Shown in pieces: positions 59,964 to 64,000 of a stretch of DNA of 64,000 nt. The position numbers and the translations under genes are program-made. This stretch comes from Roseomonas aerilata DSM 19363. Its GTDB lineage: Bacteria > Pseudomonadota > Alphaproteobacteria > Acetobacterales > Acetobacteraceae. The stretch covers positions 62,001-126,000 of the forward strand of contig NZ_JONP01000005.1 of assembly GCF_000711725.1 (NCBI RefSeq), read 5' to 3'. Under the pieces are notes generated by a model that worked only from the letters and a program-made list of their open reading frames with translations, ran no database searches and was not told the DNA's origin. Each line of letters begins with the position of its first letter. The stretch's first letter is position 1.

Positions 59964-60784
59964 CAGAGAAGCCTTGCCCGCACGCGGGTCACAACGATTT
60001 CCGCGATCAGCACAACGGCGAGGATCGCGAGGAGGATGGTCGCCACCTGGTCCCACTGGAAGAAGTTGATCGCGTCCTCCAGCACCACGCCGATGCCGCC
60101 GGCGCCGACCAGGCCGAGCACGGCGCTCTCGCGCACGTTGATGTCCCAGCGGAAGAGGGCGACGCCCCAGAAGGCCGGGCGGATCTGCGGCCAGACGGCC
60201 TTGAGCATCTCCGCGCCCCAGGGGGCACCGGCCGCGCGCAGGGCTTCCCGCGGGCCGGGATTCATCTCCTCCAGCGCCTCGGCCAGCAGCTTGCCGACGA
60301 AGCCGATGGAGCGGAAGGCGATGGCGAAGACGCCCGCCGCCGCGCCGGGACCGAAGACGGCGACGAAGATCAGTGCCCAGACGAGGGAGTTGACCGAGCG
60401 CGAAGCGACCAGCCCCACCTGCGCGAGCGCGTTGAGCGCCGGCACGCGGCAGATGTTGCGCGCGGCGAGCAGCGCCAGCGGGATGGCCATGACGAAGCCG
60501 AAGACGGTGCCGAGGGTTGCGATATGTAGCGTCTCGATCAGCGCGGCGTGCACGGTGCGCGGGTAGTAGGCGAGATCGGGCGGCCACATCCGCACCAGCA
60601 GGTCCGCCATCTGCTCGGGCGCGTCGGCCAGGAACTCCGGGATGATGTCGATCGTCCGCACCGCCCAGACGACGGAGGCGACGACGGCGAGGAACATCGC
60701 CCAGCGCACGAGCCGCTCGGCCGGCGTGTGGCGGATCCATTCCCGCCGGAGCGGGGCCAGGGTGTCTCCGGTCGTGGCGCTCAT
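59963..60784 (-). CDS. phnE: Phosphonate-type ABC transporter permease (PhnE, second)
   Basis: A 273-residue inner-membrane permease of the PhnE family with five to six helices. Conserved elements are ETLHIATLGTVFGFVMAIPL, LAARNICRVPALNALAQVGL, SIGFVGKLLAEALEEMNPGP and the coupling loop REALRAAGAPWGAEMLKAVWP, then VRESAVLGLVGAGGIGVVL. It forms a heterodimer or homodimer with the preceding PhnE for uptake of phosphonates, phosphite or phosphate esters. ATGA overlaps at both ends. Confidence 0.93.
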   Translation of the reverse strand: MSATTGDTLAPLRREWIRHTPAERLVRWAMFLAVVASVVWAVRTIDIIPEFLADAPEQMADLLVRMWPPDLAYYPRTVHAALIETLHIATLGTVFGFVMAIPLALLAARNICRVPALNALAQVGLVASRSVNSLVWALIFVAVFGPGAAAGVFAIAFRSIGFVGKLLAEALEEMNPGPREALRAAGAPWGAEMLKAVWPQIRPAFWGVALFRWDINVRESAVLGLVGAGGIGVVLEDAINFFQWDQVATILLAILAVVLIAEIVVTRVRARLL

Positions 60785-61571
60785 CTCATCGCTGCCCGGA
60801 TGCGGCCCGACACCAGCTCGGCGAGCAGGATAAGGGCGATGATGGAGATCAGGATGGCCGAGACGAAGTCGTAGTCGAAGCGCTTGAAGGCCGCGAAGAG
60901 CGTGCCGCCGATGCCGCCCGCGCCGACCACGCCCACCAGGGTCGAATTCCGGAGGTTGCTGTCGAGCTGGTAGAGCCCGAAGCCGACGAAGCGCGAGGCC
61001 ACCTGCGGCAGCACGCCGAGGAGCAGCACCGCCATGCCGGAGGCGCCGGTGGAGCGCACGGCCTCCACCTGCTTCATGGAGATCTCCTCCACGGCCTCGG
61101 CGAAGAGCTTCGACACGAAGCCGATCGAAGCCACGGTCAGTGCCGCCACGCCAGCCAGCGCGCCGAAGCCGAGCGCCTTCACGAAGAGGATGGCGACGAT
61201 CACGTAGTGCAGGCTGCGGCAGACCGCGATGAAGCCGCGCACCGGCCCCGAGACCCACCAGGGCGCCAGGTTGCGCGCCGCCATCAGCCCGAGCGGGAGC
61301 GAGAGGATGATGCCGAGGACCGTCGCCAGCACCGCGATCTGGATGCTCTCGAGCATGCCTTCCAGCAGCAGCTCCCAGCGCTCGAAGTTCGGCGGGAACA
61401 TGCGCGCGAGGAACCGCCCGCCCTCGCCGAGGCCGGTGATGAAGCGGCCGAGGCCGAGGTCGAGCTGCGTCGAGGCGTAGATGAGATAGGCGATCAGCAG
61501 CACGCCGAGGATCCGCATGGCCCAGTCGGGCGCGAAGGGCGCGCGGCGCGGGGAGGGGAGGGCGGCGTCGC

Positions 61572-61575
<4 letters not shown>
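60781..61575 (-). CDS. phnE: Phosphonate-type ABC transporter permease (PhnE, first)
   Basis: A 264-residue PhnE-family permease, paralogue of the next gene. Elements: [81 protein letters not shown] and [20 protein letters not shown]. The start is GTG at 61575, overlapping the phnC stop (GTGA). Upstream open frame continues through phnC and is not real. Two adjacent PhnE genes are common in alphaproteobacterial phn clusters. Confidence 0.93.
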
Positions 61576-62335
<760 letters not shown>

Positions 62336-62339
<4 letters not shown>

Positions 62340-63445
62340 GGCTGGCGCGGTGCTGCCTGGGGAGTGGCGTGCGGCGTCGCTCCCTGGGTCTGGGGCGCGC
62401 TGCGCGCGGCATTGCGCCGGGCCTCGGCTTCCAGCTCCCGGCGGCTTTCCTCGTCGAAGGCGGCGCGGCTGTAGGGGGCGTTCACCGCATCGGCCACCGC
62501 GCGCACGGGCGCCCATTGCTCGGCATAGGTGGCGGGCCAGAAGCGGTCATTGCCGCCGAGGTCGCGCACCATCGACTCCGGGAAGCGGTATTCCAGGAAG
62601 CACTGGCGGATCTTGTCCTGCAGCTCGGGCCGCAGGTCATGCGCCATGGCGAAGGAGGAGGTGGGGAAGGGATCGCTCTGCCAGATGACGCGGAAGTTCT
62701 CGCCCTTCACCTGCCCGCGCGCGACCATGCGGGAATAGACGTCCGACGCCACCGGCGCCGCGTCGTAGTCGCCGGCGTTCACGCCCATCACGCTGCGGTC
62801 ATGCCCGCCGGAATAGACCACGCGGTAGTCGGCATCCGGGTTCAGCCCGAGGCCCGGGAAGAAGGCGCGCGGCGCGAGGTTGCCGGAATTGGAGGTGGCG
62901 GAGGTATGCGCCACCCGCTTGCCCTTCAGGTCGGCCAGCGTGCGGAAGGGACTGTCGGCGCGGACCAGCATCAGCACGCGGTAGCTCTCGAAGCCGTCCG
63001 GCCCGCCCTTAACGGCGAAGGGCACGGCGCCCGCGAGGTTCACGGCGAAGGCGGTGGGACCGGTGGAGAAGCCCGCGATGTGCAGGCGGCCGGAGCGCAT
63101 GGCCTCCACCTGCGCCGCGTTGCTCGTCACCTGGAAATAGACGGTGCGCTTGCCCGTGCAGCGCGTCAGGTGGTCGATCAGCGGCCGGAACTGGCTGGCG
63201 TAGAGGGCGGGGTCCTCCACCGGCGTATAGGCGAAGACGAGCGTGGAGGGGTCGCGCTGGCGCGCGGCCGCCGGCGTGTCCGCGACCATGTCGCGGTTCT
63301 CGTCGCAGTAGCCCTCGTCCAGCGTGCCGCGGAAGCAGCCGGCCTGGCCGGGGGTGGGAGCAGGCGCCGGGGCCTGGGCCATGGCGGGGAGCACCATCAG
63401 GGCGAGCAGCCCCGCGGGCAGGGTGGCGAGAAGGGTTCTTCTCAT
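62336..63445 (-). CDS. phnD: Phosphonate-type ABC transporter periplasmic receptor (PhnD-like)
   Basis: A 369-residue receptor with a Sec signal ([20 protein letters not shown], cleavage near AMAQ) and a PhnD/PtxB-like bilobed fold: [60 protein letters not shown] and [20 protein letters not shown]. Two Cys pairs may form disulfides. The C-terminal 40 residues are Ala/Gln/Pro-rich. The ligand may be a phosphonate, phosphite or a phosphate ester. No C-P lyase gene is in the window, but glpD is in the same operon. Confidence 0.92.
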
Positions 63446-63999
63446 GCGGCGTTTTCCTCCGTTGTCGTGTTGCGTGCGGCGAGCAGCCCTTCCGCGAATT
63501 CCGCGAAGCCGCGCCCGCCCGGGGCGCGCGTCACATAGGCGGGGGCCGCCGCGATACTGTCGAGGTGTGGAACGACGTTGGCAACGCCGACGGAGAACGG
63601 CACCGCGGCGAAGAGCGGCGCGTCGTTCGGGCTGTCACCGAGGAAGGCCACCTGCCCGATCACCGAGGCGAGCGGCGCGAGGCGGGCGGCGAAGAGGTTC
63701 TCGATGCCTGAGCGCTTGTCCCAACCCCCGAACCAAGCGTTCACGTGGATGGAGGAGACCTTCGCCTGCGCGCCCCCGGCCTCGAAGACGGCGGCGATGC
63801 GGTGCGCGGCCTCCAGCGGCAGCGGGCCGGCATCCTCGGCGAAGTCCACGGCGGCGTCGAAGAGGCGGAAGGGCTGGTCGGCGGAGAGGGCGCTGCCGGG
63901 AACCGCCGCCATGGCCCGATCGGCCAGCGCCATCAGCCGGTCCCGGTTCGCCAGCCGCGCCGCCTCGCCCTGCGCCTGCCAGCGGAGCATCCGCCGCGC
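63442..63999 (-). CDS. HAD-IIB-type hydrolase, C-terminal part (5' end outside window)
   Basis: At least 182 residues of a HAD-superfamily phosphatase that continues beyond the window end. The conserved acidic motif IV is AFLGDSPNDAPLFAAVPFSV, and the region before it (SSIHVNAWFGGWDKRSGIEN) with the Lys of motif III fits the HAD-IIB group that includes sugar-phosphate and mannosyl-3-phosphoglycerate phosphatases. Motifs I and II are out of view. Its stop overlaps the phnD start (ATGA), so it belongs to the operon and may dephosphorylate the imported compound or its product. Confidence 0.85.
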   Translation of the reverse strand, partial: ARRMLRWQAQGEAARLANRDRLMALADRAMAAVPGSALSADQPFRLFDAAVDFAEDAGPLPLEAAHRIAAVFEAGGAQAKVSSIHVNAWFGGWDKRSGIENLFAARLAPLASVIGQVAFLGDSPNDAPLFAAVPFSVGVANVVPHLDSIAAAPAYVTRAPGGRGFAEFAEGLLAARNTTTEENAA

Positions 64000-64000
64000 C

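Overview
This window is very GC-rich chromosomal DNA with dense genes, many 1-4 nt ATGA/GTGA/TTGA stop-start overlaps, and a normal core-genome content. The gene order tsaE-amgK-murU-addB-addA, the cluster lptF-lptG-lptD-surA-rsmA, a PmtA-type phospholipid methyltransferase and two orphan Bug-type periplasmic receptors point to an alphaproteobacterium. Acetobacteraceae (a Roseomonas-like genus) is my best guess; it rests on gene content and composition, not on a database match.

Layout. 1-5.5 kb: the end of an acyl-CoA dehydrogenase, a tricarboxylate-type receptor, a flavin monooxygenase divergent from its likely MarR regulator, and a pirin. 5.6-11.7 kb: an L,D-transpeptidase-like protein, a lipoprotein, then a tightly coupled five-gene minus-strand operon (ferredoxin-NADP reductase, GST, glyoxalase-like, FkbM methyltransferase, WecA/MraY-like transferase) whose ribosome binding site lies in a hairpin. 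11.8-20.5 kb: tRNA t6A ATPase TsaE, cell-wall recycling AmgK/MurU and the AddAB recombination nuclease. 20.6-25.5 kb: a small secreted protein, a second Bug receptor, PmtA, RNase D and LrgAB. 25.6-34 kb: Pgi, a GlfT2-like glycosyltransferase, a TonB-dependent receptor with a DUF2946 neighbour, and MutL. 34-42.7 kb: a K+ channel with a C-terminal zinc ribbon, a DUF4336 protein, DNA polymerase III chi, two tandem M17 aminopeptidases, a decayed YafY/WYL regulator next to a glyoxalase gene, and small envelope proteins. 42.8-50.3 kb: CysQ, TsaC/Sua5, a two-part chromate transporter, an iron ABC receptor and permease behind a Fur-like box, and a GlcD-type oxidase. 50.2-58.2 kb: a protease-like lipoprotein and the LPS-export/outer-membrane-biogenesis operon lptFGD-surA-rsmA. 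58.4-64 kb: glpD joined to phnE-phnE-phnC-phnD and a HAD phosphatase, all minus strand.

The most unusual feature is a family of about 250-bp, hairpin-rich intergenic repeats with four members here (1.8, 11.3, 20.9 and 58.2 kb). Two are nearly identical and in opposite orientation. All share a terminal hairpin with an invariant TTCC (GGAA on the other strand) loop, while the stem sequence changes between copies with base pairing largely kept. All lie just after a gene end, two of them between convergent genes.

I saw no tRNA, rRNA, CRISPR array, transposase, prophage or replication origin. Long open frames antisense to real genes are common because of the base composition and are left out.
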